DNA of 64,000 nucleotides from CAZOOW01 sp964581535. Lineage in GTDB: Bacteria; Patescibacteriota; Saccharimonadia; Saccharimonadales; Saccharimonadaceae. The position numbers were made by a program, and so were the translations under genes. The stretch is taken from assembly GCA_964581535.1 (NCBI GenBank), contig CAZOOW010000001.1:1-64000 (forward strand). The letters are read 5' to 3'. Below, piece after piece: positions 17,226 through 24,880 of the stretch (the first letter of the stretch is position 1; the number at the start of each line of letters is the position of its first letter). The notes below the pieces were generated by a model. It did no database searches. It saw only the letters and a list, made by a program, of their open reading frames with translations, and had not been told where the DNA came from.

Positions 17226-17473
17226 ATTGCACCTCCGTGAATACGATTCTTCAGAAGCCGTATATTTTGAGATAAAGAATAAGCGTCAATTTGAAGGGTC
17301 TTAAGCCAGTATCTGTCTTCTATAGACTGATACTTATCGTCCCTACGAAAACAAAAGAAGATCCGTTTAGGATCTTTTCTTTCAAGATGCGAAACAGAGT
17401 AGCCAACGGTAACTAGGGTGGCCGCAAAGCCAAGATCCGAAGTTTTTACAATCTGATTCTCATCTAATCTCAT
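17222..17473 (-). CDS. DUF5659-like small protein
   Basis: 83 aa. The layout TSDLGFAATLVTVGY, then RIFFCFRRDD, YWLKTLQID and a terminal LLKNRIHGG matches the DUF5659 pattern (a short alpha/beta protein common in mobile elements). Function unknown. It overlaps the next gene by 4 nt and is probably first in the operon reading toward the recombinase. Confidence 0.7.
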   Translation of the reverse strand: MRLDENQIVKTSDLGFAATLVTVGYSVSHLERKDPKRIFFCFRRDDKYQSIEDRYWLKTLQIDAYSLSQNIRLLKNRIHGGAI

Positions 17474-17515
17474 ACTGCAAGAGTATTGAATTAGATTAGG
17501 ACTGTAAGTGTCAGT

Positions 17516-18190
17516 CTAGGTCGACCAAGGGTGTCTCTCGCCGAATCTTTTTCGTGCTCTTGCGACTATTTTCTTAGTATTATCATCGTTGAATGCTTCA
17601 TCTTCAGTATCGTTTAGCCATTTTGTTATTTCAGCAACCTTCAATCCCTCCTTATACTTCCCATATACGGCATAGTCTCTGTCTAGATTCTTTATTAGTT
17701 GCTTTTTAGTCTTCATACCAGCTTTACCAACAAGCTTACGAATAGCTTTATGCGCTTCTTCAAGTTCCTTTAAAGTTACACCAGGATCAACGTCAATCCG
17801 AATATCCCGCACCTCCTCCGGATTGGTCGCTTCGCCTTTATAGGAATACCTTAAGCCCCAGTTATGTCGCACACGAAGATAGCCTTCATTCCCTAGCTCG
17901 ATATACATCATTAAGCCGTCCCTCCAGCCATAGCCAAGGCTATAATTGAACATCAAAAGCTCGACAGATCCTTTATAGCTAGTAAACTCTTCTTCCGATA
18001 GCTTATCTTTCCAACGATAGCTTTGCCCCGAAGTATTAAAACCGCCCAATGGAATATTAAACTGCTTCCTTAATAATTCGACATCTTTATTGAAAGGGTC
18101 ATTATAAAGAAGGGATTTTATCTCGTACTCATCGGGTTTAAGGTCATTATTTTTCATAGCAATCTGCTTATATCTTATAACTTCCCACAT
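17516..18190 (-). CDS. Hypothetical element protein
   Basis: 224 aa, not recognised. It is rich in aromatic and charged residues in the first half (motif YKGSVELLMFNYSLGYGWRD) with a lysine-rich, helical C-terminal half ending ARARKRFGERHPW. The basic tail could bind nucleic acid. An alternative start at 18157 would remove 11 residues; neither has a clear ribosome site. It sits between the iteron-like repeats and the small plasmid-type genes. Confidence 0.6.
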   Translation of the reverse strand: MWEVIRYKQIAMKNNDLKPDEYEIKSLLYNDPFNKDVELLRKQFNIPLGGFNTSGQSYRWKDKLSEEEFTSYKGSVELLMFNYSLGYGWRDGLMMYIELGNEGYLRVRHNWGLRYSYKGEATNPEEVRDIRIDVDPGVTLKELEEAHKAIRKLVGKAGMKTKKQLIKNLDRDYAVYGKYKEGLKVAEITKWLNDTEDEAFNDDNTKKIVARARKRFGERHPWST

Positions 18191-18229
18191 ACCGACGTAA
18201 ATAAAGCGTAAATCCGACCACCCCTTGGC

Positions 18230-18411
18230 GTAGTTTTGGCCACCCTAAAACAGGCTAAATCGTGTAAGTTTCGTATAAGACTCGTCTAATCGTGATAGTA
18301 AATAATTCGTCTTTTTTGCCCACCTTTTACCGTAACTTTGCCCACCCCCTAAAACGCCGAAATCGCCCAACTCTTGCCTAAGTTTTACCCAACCCTAAAC
18401 TAGCCTAATAA
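18230..18411. repeat. Three iteron-like repeats
   Basis: Copies of about 33 bp at 18230-18262, 18332-18365 and 18378-18411 share the pattern GTAGTTTTGGCCACCC, TAAAAC, then a C(T/G)AAATCG end. A partial fourth (GCCCACC) is at about 18318. They fill the gap between two element genes and extend through the stop of the SHOCT gene. Together with the winged-helix gene nearby they could be a replication origin or a regulator-binding array. Confidence 0.55.
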
Positions 18412-18852
18412 TTGTTTCTTCTTTGCTTCAAACTCTTCAGCTGTAATGACACCCTTGTCTTTAAGGTTTGCCAATTTTTCTAACTGATCAATGTCCGTAG
18501 AACTTGTTGTGTTACTGTTTGATTGGTTGTTGCCTATAATTTCTTCTATCTTTTGTCGTAGGTCAGAAAATAGCTTATTCTTATTAACTTGGAATGTAAC
18601 GGTATTTTCGTCTTTAACCGCCTCGTTAACGCCACTTTTTGCCTCAGAGCCACCTTTTATAGAAAACTGTATAAATCCTGACATCATTCCCGCCTTCTTG
18701 TACTGGACAGCTACAAGGCTCTTGTAGGGAATGGTTTTATCACCTCTAATCTTTCCTCCGCCCAACGCAAACCCTTTAAATCCACGCTTTATAATCAATC
18801 GATCGTCACCAAGGACTATTGTCCCGTTATAGCCTTTATACTCATCACTCAT
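18400..18852 (-). CDS. DUF4429/SHOCT-domain protein
   Basis: 150 aa. The N-terminal half is a beta-rich PH-like domain (GTIVLGDDRLIIKRG, TIPYKSLVAVQYK). A short helix and linker lead to a C-terminal SHOCT motif (QLEKLANLKDKGVITAEEFEAKK). SHOCT tails usually mediate oligomerisation or attachment. AGGAGGA precedes the ATG. A 120-nt structured leader with its own terminator lies upstream, so expression is likely controlled by premature termination. It is the first element gene on this strand. Confidence 0.8.
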   Translation of the reverse strand: MSDEYKGYNGTIVLGDDRLIIKRGFKGFALGGGKIRGDKTIPYKSLVAVQYKKAGMMSGFIQFSIKGGSEAKSGVNEAVKDENTVTFQVNKNKLFSDLRQKIEEIIGNNQSNSNTTSSTDIDQLEKLANLKDKGVITAEEFEAKKKQLLG

Positions 18853-18901
18853 AGTTCCTCCTTCTTAGTGTTAAAGACGAGGTTGTCCGCAAAATAAAAA
18901 G

Positions 18902-19021
18902 GACGACCACGCTAGTCGTCTAAAACTCACAAAAGGGTTGAACCTAATGCTTTTGTACGTAGTCGCCCATTTTATGGTTCAACTACGCCTAAAAAGGCGT
19001 TCTCTTTTGTAAGTTTTAGAC
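18902..19021 (-). ncRNA. Structured leader RNA A with intrinsic terminator (riboswitch-like)
   Basis: Minus strand. The extended -10 TGtTAAAAT (box at 19028-19033) places the RNA start near 19021, exactly where closing stem P1 begins (19021-19012 with 18927-18918, 10 bp). Inside are P2 (19010-19004/18935-18929), a hairpin GGCGT/ACGCC, and P4 (18983-18976/18944-18937). A possible pseudoknot pairs 18987-18983 with 18962-18958. The last three bases of P1 (GAC) are also the first of the terminator stem GACGAC/GTCGTC (18920-18902), followed by a U-run. Mutually exclusive folds are implied. It matches no riboswitch class I know. Confidence 0.65.
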
Positions 19022-19030
19022 TTTTCTATT

Positions 19031-19051
19031 TTAACACCTGTAACAGGTTAA
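19031..19051. promoter_or_regulatory. Palindromic operator candidate
   Basis: A near-perfect palindrome (TTAAC-a-CCTG-taa-CAGG-TTAA) overlaps the promoter of leader A and ends 15 nt before the helicase gene. A bound repressor could control both divergent units. The repressor is not obvious in the element. Confidence 0.5.
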
Positions 19052-19065
19052 ATCGACACCTTAAA

Positions 19066-22000
19066 ATGCTTAAGCTTGTACCTAAGGGGTTACGGGAGGA
19101 TAATTATAGAGATTGGATTTATATTAAGATGTTGAATGATAAACAAAGTGAACTCCTTACTGAAACTTACGAAGAACTGAACGTTACTTATCCGGAACGC
19201 TTGAAGTTAGCATTAAACCTTTCAGGTAATCGGATCGAGCAACTAGTTAGTAAAACACAGGTATTAAAGACATCTTTTCGAACTGAAAAAAAAGGAAGAA
19301 CACGGTACTTAGTCGGCGATAGTGAAGGTCGAAAAGATGTATATTTTATTTCTCCAACTCAAACGAAACCAAAGCAAAGTAATATTGTAATTGTCGAAAA
19401 AGCCACCTCTTCCGTACCTAAAGAGCTACATCAGATCATAAAGGATAATGGGGCTATAAGGTGGCACTACTCCAAGACGGCAGTGGAAAGAACCCAGGAG
19501 AAGGCTATAAAAAGTGCTGATAAGGCAGTAACTTCTTGGACTGATGCCGTTTTAATTCGTAAAGAAACGAAAGACAATAAAGGCCTTCGTACCCCACAAG
19601 TAGGAGCTTTACACGCAATACTTGCACACGAAACGGTATTTGAAACGTCACCTGCAACCGTGGTTATGCCCACTGGGACTGGCAAGACTGAGACTATGGT
19701 ATCTTTAGTTCACGAAAAGCGTTACCGAAAGACGCTTGTCATAGTCCCCACAAACGCATTACGTGATCAAATTGCTAGAACATTTATGACCCAAGGGATC
19801 TTGCGTGATATTGAAGTACTAAAAGAATCGGCAGATTTTCCAGTGGTCTCTAAACTAAAGCACTCACTTAAAAGTGTAGAAGACGTAGAAAATATTTTTG
19901 ATGCGAGCAATATTGTTGTTGCAACTATGAGCTCTATTAGTCCATCTGATGATCAGGTACGGAAGAAGATTGCCGACTATATTGATGTATTGATAATTGA
20001 TGAAGCACACCACATTCCGGCAGCGAGCTGGTCAGCTTTTAGGGCTCTATTCGGGGAGACTCCTATATATCAATTCACGGCAACACCATTCAGGAATGAC
20101 GGAAGGTATGTTCAGGGTAAGATTATTTACGCATATCCTTTAGGTAAGGCTCAGAGAGAAAACTATTTCACAAGTATTGAACTTGCTCAGGTCTATTCCT
20201 ATTTCAATGAAGACGAAGAAATTGCCTCAAAGGCAATTGATCTTTTAGAGAAAGACCTTCTAGACGGCAAAGACCATATGCTGATGGCTAGAGTGAAGTC
20301 CATAGACAGGGCTAAGGACGTATTTAAGATCTATGAACAAAAAGCGGCAAAACACAGACCGATTATGGTGCATAGTGAGCTGACCGTTTCTGAAAGAAAT
20401 GAGTCGCTCAGGAAACTCCTTAGTAAAGAAAGTCGTGTTGTTGTATGTGTTGATATGCTCGGAGAGGGTTTTGATTTGAAACAGCTCAAAATAGCTGCAA
20501 TGCACGACATACATAAGAGCTTAGCTATTACACTTCAATTTATAGGAAGATTTACTCGAACCTCAAGTGACGACAGCCTCGGAACCGCAAAGGTAATAGT
20601 TAATATTGCGAATCCAAAAGTTGGCAAAAAGCTCAAAGAACTTTATTCAGAAGATGCTGACTGGGACCAGTTAGTGAAAAAATATAGTCAAACGGCGACA
20701 GAAGCCGAGCAAGAGAAGTCCGACTTCTTACATTCGTTCGTTAGTACACCACAGGAAATATCCGCTCAGAACATTGAACCACGAATGAGTACTGTTGTGT
20801 ACAAAGTGAATTGTGATGATTGGAGTCCGGAGAATATCAATGATTTGTATAAGGAAGAAGAGCTTTTTACTCGGGAAATTGCAGTCAACAATAAAGATCT
20901 AGTCTGCTGGTTTGTAACCGCTAACCAAGAGACGCTTAAGTGGGCAAACTTGAAAGATCTGAAAAACACAGAATACAATTTATACGTACTACATTGGGAT
21001 AAAAAGAGAAAATTACTCTTTATCAATAGCTCGAATAATACTAGCACCCACGAGGAACTTGCTAAAAAAGTTTGCGGTAATGACATAGAGATAATAAAAG
21101 GTGCGAACGTCTACAGGAGTATGTATGGCGTAAAGCGACTGGTACCAATTAACCTAGGCCTAACTGATGTTACTAGTAGGACAACGAGATTCACGATGTT
21201 CTCAGGATCAGACGTAGGAGCTGGATTGGATGAGAGTCAAAAGGTCAACAAGACTAAAACCAATATGTTCGGTCTGGGTTATGAGAATGGAGAAAAAGCT
21301 AGTATTGGGTGTTCATTGAAAGGAAGGATTTGGTCTTATTTAGCAGCCAGTAATATGAAAGACTGGACTAAATGGTGCGGAGCCATAGGAGATAAGCTAC
21401 TGAATGATAGGATCGATCTTGATAAGATCTACGGCAGTTTTGTAACACCTCAAGAGCTCACAGGAAAACGACCGAACTTCGTACCCCTTGCTGTTGAGTG
21501 GCATCTTGGCTTCATACTCGACGCAGATAGGTTCTATTTTGGTAGCGGATCTACCAAAACGAACTTGATAAGTACTTCCTTGGAATTATCAAATCACTCG
21601 AAAACAGATCCGATTAAGTTTAAGGTCAAAACAGAACAATCGGAATACGAATACGAGATCATATTCACTAACAATAAACGCACTGCCTATCGTGCGATTG
21701 GTGTTGACGTAGATCTAACTAGGGGGTCAACTACCAAACCACTCTCTCAATGGCTAGATGATAAGCCGTTAAAAATCATATTTGAAGGTGATAGGATTAT
21801 CGAAGAAGATTTTCTGTTCGAATACAATAGTGAAATAAGTCCTTTCGACTCAAATAACATCGAGGTATGGGATTGGTCTAAAACTGACCTAAAAAAAGAG
21901 TCTCAGAGGCTTGAGAAGAGACCTGATTCTATCCAGAGGAAAGTCATCGAAGAGCTACTGAATGAGGGAAGCTGGGAGATTGTATTCGACGACGACGGGT

Positions 22001-22434
22001 CAGGAGAAGCTGCTGATGTGGTAGCAATAAAAGTCGTTGATGAAACACTTATCGTCAACCTATATCATTGTAAGTTCTCATCAGCGAAAACAGCAGGGGC
22101 ACGAGTGGAAGATCTATATGCCGTTTGTGGTCAAGCTCAAAAGTCGGCTTTATGGAGAGATGAGCCAGAAGCCTTCATAGAGCACTTACTTGAACGCGCA
22201 AAGATTCGGTTAGAAAAAGGTCTTGTATCAAGATTTGAAAAAGGCGATTTTCAAGATCTTAGTAGGATAGCTTTTAAGCTCGAATATCTACACAAAGACT
22301 TTAATATTCTTGTGGTTCAACCAGGTCTTTCAAAAGCAGGTGCAACTCCACAGATATTAAAACTTCTAGGTGCAACTTCTTTATTTCTTTCGAATACTAT
22401 AAACAAAGAACTTAAAATAATAGCTAGTAGGTAA
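19066..22434 (+). CDS. DEAD/DEAH helicase with C-terminal PD-(D/E)xK-like nuclease domain
   Basis: 1122 aa. After about 175 residues comes an SF2 helicase: Walker A MPTGTGKTE (201-209), DEAH (312-315), TATPFR, and the RecA2 motif QFIGRFTRT. A long middle region of beta-rich sequence is unassigned. Near residues 985-1030 the pattern DDGSGEAADVVAI, then LYHCKFS, resembles a PD-(D/E)xK nuclease core followed by QAQKS. Such helicase-nuclease proteins occur in phage defence and restriction loci. It is followed by a 36-codon frame and a HEPN-type gene in the same direction. I could not identify the middle region. Confidence 0.8.
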   Translation: MLKLVPKGLREDNYRDWIYIKMLNDKQSELLTETYEELNVTYPERLKLALNLSGNRIEQLVSKTQVLKTSFRTEKKGRTRYLVGDSEGRKDVYFISPTQTKPKQSNIVIVEKATSSVPKELHQIIKDNGAIRWHYSKTAVERTQEKAIKSADKAVTSWTDAVLIRKETKDNKGLRTPQVGALHAILAHETVFETSPATVVMPTGTGKTETMVSLVHEKRYRKTLVIVPTNALRDQIARTFMTQGILRDIEVLKESADFPVVSKLKHSLKSVEDVENIFDASNIVVATMSSISPSDDQVRKKIADYIDVLIIDEAHHIPAASWSAFRALFGETPIYQFTATPFRNDGRYVQGKIIYAYPLGKAQRENYFTSIELAQVYSYFNEDEEIASKAIDLLEKDLLDGKDHMLMARVKSIDRAKDVFKIYEQKAAKHRPIMVHSELTVSERNESLRKLLSKESRVVVCVDMLGEGFDLKQLKIAAMHDIHKSLAITLQFIGRFTRTSSDDSLGTAKVIVNIANPKVGKKLKELYSEDADWDQLVKKYSQTATEAEQEKSDFLHSFVSTPQEISAQNIEPRMSTVVYKVNCDDWSPENINDLYKEEELFTREIAVNNKDLVCWFVTANQETLKWANLKDLKNTEYNLYVLHWDKKRKLLFINSSNNTSTHEELAKKVCGNDIEIIKGANVYRSMYGVKRLVPINLGLTDVTSRTTRFTMFSGSDVGAGLDESQKVNKTKTNMFGLGYENGEKASIGCSLKGRIWSYLAASNMKDWTKWCGAIGDKLLNDRIDLDKIYGSFVTPQELTGKRPNFVPLAVEWHLGFILDADRFYFGSGSTKTNLISTSLELSNHSKTDPIKFKVKTEQSEYEYEIIFTNNKRTAYRAIGVDVDLTRGSTTKPLSQWLDDKPLKIIFEGDRIIEEDFLFEYNSEISPFDSNNIEVWDWSKTDLKKESQRLEKRPDSIQRKVIEELLNEGSWEIVFDDDGSGEAADVVAIKVVDETLIVNLYHCKFSSAKTAGARVEDLYAVCGQAQKSALWRDEPEAFIEHLLERAKIRLEKGLVSRFEKGDFQDLSRIAFKLEYLHKDFNILVVQPGLSKAGATPQILKLLGATSLFLSNTINKELKIIASR

Positions 22435-22437
22435 ATC

Positions 22438-22548
22438 GTGGAATCTAAACTTACGGACGAAGAACTTACAAAACTAACCGAATACTTCAAAATATTGATT
22501 GATATTGATTCGCAAAATTGTAAACAGGAAGCCACTAAAAGTGCCTGA
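22438..22548 (+). CDS. Small 36-codon frame between helicase and HEPN genes
   Basis: GTG-initiated, three bases after the helicase stop, 36 aa, acidic and helical (ESKLTDEELTKLTEYFKI). It overlaps the start of the next gene (GTGCCTGA), so it could couple translation or be a tiny partner protein. It could instead be the 5' end of the HEPN gene separated by a frameshift. Confidence 0.4.
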   Translation: MESKLTDEELTKLTEYFKILIDIDSQNCKQEATKSA

Positions 22549-23170
22549 TTCTGTGGTTACAAAATGTGCGGATATTATGAAAGACCGAGTCTACGGAGTT
22601 AGCAACGATCTTAAATCATTTATCTATATACGCAACAATAATCTTCAGCATCAGGAAGACAACCTTGGTGGTGGCAATACAGTTGCGGCACTTTCACTCT
22701 TCTCCGCATTAAGCTTTTTAGCTAAATGCTATTACTGTACGGAGCGACCTGATAAGTTTGATGATAGAGGTTACGCAGAAGACGAATCAGCAGCATTTAT
22801 CGCATATGTTCGTTTCCTCCAGTCAAAAGGCGTAGACCTAAACCTCCCCGACAATGGCGAAGTACTCCTTTTAGTATGGAACGGTTTTAGGAACTTCCTA
22901 GCACATAGATTAAAAGTGGAAGATGGGAAACGGGTTCTAACTTTTGTCTTTGATGAACCTATGGATGGAACCATCGAAGACATCCTGAAAAAGGCTGGCA
23001 CTCATCCCGTCTTTGAACACGACGGTAGCGAAAGAAATTGGACTATTAACGGAGACTCTTTGCTCTCGAAGTTAATGGAGATTACAGACTTGACGGAAAA
23101 ACACATATTAGCCAAAGATTCCTTAGATGTAGATTTGTTGGTTAAAGTTATAGATATTCGTGTTGACTAA
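22541..23170 (+). CDS. HEPN-like putative ribonuclease
   Basis: 209 aa, mostly helical. The motif RNFLAH (R117-x4-H122) is the R-x4-H signature of HEPN ribonucleases, placed as expected in a helix after a long helical region. AGGAAG lies 8 nt before the GTG at 22541; a TTG at 22499 is an alternative without a better site. It follows the helicase-nuclease gene in one operon at the end of the element, a typical place for defence cargo. It may act as an RNase toxin or effector. Confidence 0.6.
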   Translation: MPDSVVTKCADIMKDRVYGVSNDLKSFIYIRNNNLQHQEDNLGGGNTVAALSLFSALSFLAKCYYCTERPDKFDDRGYAEDESAAFIAYVRFLQSKGVDLNLPDNGEVLLLVWNGFRNFLAHRLKVEDGKRVLTFVFDEPMDGTIEDILKKAGTHPVFEHDGSERNWTINGDSLLSKLMEITDLTEKHILAKDSLDVDLLVKVIDIRVD

Positions 23171-23242
23171 ACTCTCAGATATTTCCGCTTAAATGTAGGT
23201 TAGTCTGTCCTTGGATTTTAGTTGCTACAAGAAGCACGGTGT

Positions 23243-23249
23243 CCCTCCA
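23243..23249. repeat. Candidate attR core of element 1
   Basis: CCCTCCA in direct orientation with the 3' end of tRNA-Lys. The bases that follow (to 23267) are the right half of the inverted repeat that would flank the intact tRNA. Confidence 0.6.
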
Positions 23250-23267
23250 GAGAAGTTGTTTTGTAAC
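23245..23267 (-). repeat. Right half of the tRNA-Lys flanking inverted repeat
   Basis: Reverse complement of 14789-14811 at 21 of 23 positions, now 8.4 kb away because of element 1. Confidence 0.7.
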
Positions 23268-23283
23268 ATGATAAACTAAGTAA

Positions 23284-23685
23284 ATGGCTCATCAACAGAT
23301 ATCCAATTACGAAAAGTTCGAGACTGCCATGGAGGCTGCGGGTTTAGCATGGTGGTGGATGGAGCTGCCCAGCGGCGTTGTCTTTTTCAGTCCAAATAAG
23401 ACCCGGATGATTGGTCGTGATAGCGATGACTTTCATCACTATTCACAATTTACCGAGATCGTACACCCTGATGATTATGAGAAAATCATGAAAGTGATGC
23501 AGGATCACATCGACGGCAAGACGAAACTTTACGAAACTAACTACCGTATTAAACATGCTAACGGTAAATACGTTAAGTTTTATGACAGAGGTCAGATAGT
23601 CTCAAAAAAAGATGGGGAAACACATATCGCCGGCTTAGTTTTTGACGAGGCGAGTCATCTTGAGGCTATGAGCCACGCCAGATAA
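23284..23685 (+). CDS. Single PAS-domain protein
   Basis: 133 aa forming one PAS fold (PAS_3 type). It shows FFSPNKTRMIGRD, the EIVHPDDYEK motif, YETNYRIKHANGKYVKFYDRG and a final IAGLVFDE strand. There is no output domain, so it would sense a ligand and act through a partner. It is the first chromosomal gene after attR of element 1. The ATG at 23284 lacks a clear ribosome site. Confidence 0.85.
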   Translation: MAHQQISNYEKFETAMEAAGLAWWWMELPSGVVFFSPNKTRMIGRDSDDFHHYSQFTEIVHPDDYEKIMKVMQDHIDGKTKLYETNYRIKHANGKYVKFYDRGQIVSKKDGETHIAGLVFDEASHLEAMSHAR

Positions 23686-23722
23686 GACCTCCGTCGTAGA
23701 GCATGTTTTAAAAATGAGATTT

Positions 23723-23908
23723 TTACTGGCCGGTAGTTGGTACGGTAGTAGCTGGAGCAACGTTCACGTTAGTCGTTGAGGTACTTCCTCCAAAATATTG
23801 AAATGCCAAATACGCAAGTACTAGGAGGACGATAACCGCGACAATTGCCACGATTGGTCCCGCTGAGCTGTTATTATTTCTTTCGACGATAACTTCTTTA
23901 TCTGCCAT
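23723..23908 (-). CDS. Small single-span membrane protein
   Basis: 61 aa. Charged N-terminus (MADKEVIVERNNN), one membrane helix (about residues 17-38) and a Thr/Val-rich tail. The start at 23908 is preceded by AGGAAA; a longer reading from 23956 has none. Similar tiny membrane proteins are common and uncharacterised. Between it and element 2 lie only about 90 nt, which hold the former downstream region of tRNA-Arg. Confidence 0.6.
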   Translation of the reverse strand: MADKEVIVERNNNSSAGPIVAIVAVIVLLVLAYLAFQYFGGSTSTTNVNVAPATTVPTTGQ

Positions 23909-23999
23909 AATTTTTTCCTGATTAATCTTGATACTCCTTGGATTTATATAAAACAAACAGAAAATGTGCTGTGTGAAATGTCACAAAAATGATATTAAC

Positions 24000-24013
24000 G
24001 TACACCCGGCAAG
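24000..24013. repeat. attL of element 2
   Basis: GTACACCCGGCAAG, identical to the 3' end of tRNA-Arg(TCG) at 28488-28501 and in the same orientation. Confidence 0.9.
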
Positions 24014-24087
24014 GTATCAGCCTAAAGGCCTCCTCCGTTCATTTACAAAAATATGTAAACACATTTTTGTGCCATTTACTTCGCCGA

Positions 24088-24118
24088 ACTTCTTTTGCTC
24101 TCGCAAAAGACAAGTTCA
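24088..24118. other. Hairpin at the left end of element 2
   Basis: GAACTT-CTTTTGC-TCT-GCAAAAG-AC-AAGTTC forms a long interrupted stem. Upstream, at about 24045-24071, a second AT-rich hairpin (ACAAAAAT...ATTTTTGT) precedes it. No gene is present between 23957 and 24357. Confidence 0.5.
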
Positions 24119-24137
24119 AATCTTTCGCGATGTAAAA

Positions 24138-24176
24138 CCAAAATAAATAGGCCAGAAACTGACCTATTTATTTTGG
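24138..24176. repeat. 14-bp inverted repeat abutting the 218-bp repeat
   Basis: CCAAAATAAATAGG (24138-24151) pairs perfectly with 24163-24176. Its right arm ends inside the TGGTA that opens the 218-bp repeat. It could be a terminator or a recombinase-recognition structure. Confidence 0.6.
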
Positions 24177-24391
24177 TAGAGTTTTACAACTCCGCTCGAA
24201 CCCATTTTAGCACGAAGTGCTGAGCTAAAGCCCGCCGTTTGCCAGCCAAAGGCTGACCCGCCCCGCCAGCCCTGACTTTTACAGATTTTTTTGAATTTTC
24301 CCCCGCCGAATTTCTTTTTTCAGTTGAGAAAAAGTCAGGTCTGTCGGGTCGGCTACGCTAAAGCGTAGAAACGGCGTGGCTGGTCGGTGGT
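24174..24391 (-). repeat. 218-bp perfect inverted repeat, left copy
   Basis: The exact reverse complement of 26439-26656. The outer end begins TGGTAGAG, i.e. CTCTACCA on the other strand, like a tRNA acceptor end. The segment holds nested hairpins (for example CAGCC-TTT-GGCTG and CTACGC...GCGTAG). The last codons of the HAD phosphatase gene lie inside it. Confidence 0.97.
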
Positions 24392-24876
24392 ATAACGAAC
24401 GCACCATTTGTTTCAATGGATACAAACTTTACACCCAAGTTCTCTGCAAACTGTTTGTCAGTATCTCGGTCGCCAAACATTAGTGAGTTTTCTAAGTCAA
24501 TGGCACCTCTGTGCTTGGTAAGAAATGGCTCAAGTCCGCCAATTTTTGGCTTTTTGCAGTTGCAATTATCTTCTAGAGCATGCGGGCAAACCATACTGTA
24601 TTCAAACGCAATGCCGTGCTTTTGTAGTTCAGTATAAAAATACTTCATAACCTCATCATAGATATTTTGGGGATTTCGAGGCGTACCCAAGTATGACTGA
24701 TTAGTCGCAAGCACAAACTTGTAACCCTGCCTTGATAGTTCTTTTAGCCCGTCTACGACGCCGTCCATAAATACGATTTCATCTATGTTTTTTGGTGGAT
24801 AGGCAACGTTATGCTCGTCTCGACCCCATTCCTTGATGAGCGTACCGTCTCGGTCAAGAAAAGCGTATTTTTGCAT
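24358..24876 (-). CDS. HAD-family phosphatase (HisB-N/GmhB-like)
   Basis: 172 aa. The nucleophile motif FLDRDGT sits at the N-terminus, a Thr motif in FVLATNQS, a zinc-binding loop CPHALEDNCNCKKPK and the acidic motif GDRDTDKQF. These define the histidinol-phosphatase/heptose-bisphosphatase branch of HAD hydrolases. The substrate cannot be read from sequence. It is last in a three-gene cargo operon. Its final residues (after about FVSIETNG) are encoded in the 218-bp repeat, so the repeat may have replaced the native 3' end. The start follows the transporter gene by 4 nt. Confidence 0.87.
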   Translation of the reverse strand: MQKYAFLDRDGTLIKEWGRDEHNVAYPPKNIDEIVFMDGVVDGLKELSRQGYKFVLATNQSYLGTPRNPQNIYDEVMKYFYTELQKHGIAFEYSMVCPHALEDNCNCKKPKIGGLEPFLTKHRGAIDLENSLMFGDRDTDKQFAENLGVKFVSIETNGAFVIPPTSHAVSTL

Positions 24877-24880
24877 TGCG

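Larger units (their letters stand above)
14892..23249. mobile_element. Integrative element 1 in tRNA-Lys
   Basis: About 8.4 kb. It begins at the 3' end of tRNA-Lys with a large serine recombinase. It then carries small plasmid-type genes on the minus strand, iteron-like repeats, a structured leader RNA and a plus-strand helicase-nuclease/HEPN pair. It ends at the second CCCTCCA. AT-rich coding contrasts with the flanks. The split inverted repeat around tRNA-Lys supports both boundaries. No conjugation genes are visible, so it would be an integrative, possibly self-replicating, element. Confidence 0.75.

Noticed and set aside
14874..23248. GTCCCTCC (14874-14881 and 23241-23248) as the att core of element 1
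   Set aside because: Joining at this core would destroy the acceptor stem of tRNA-Lys, whereas CCCTCCA restores it and the flanking inverted repeat.
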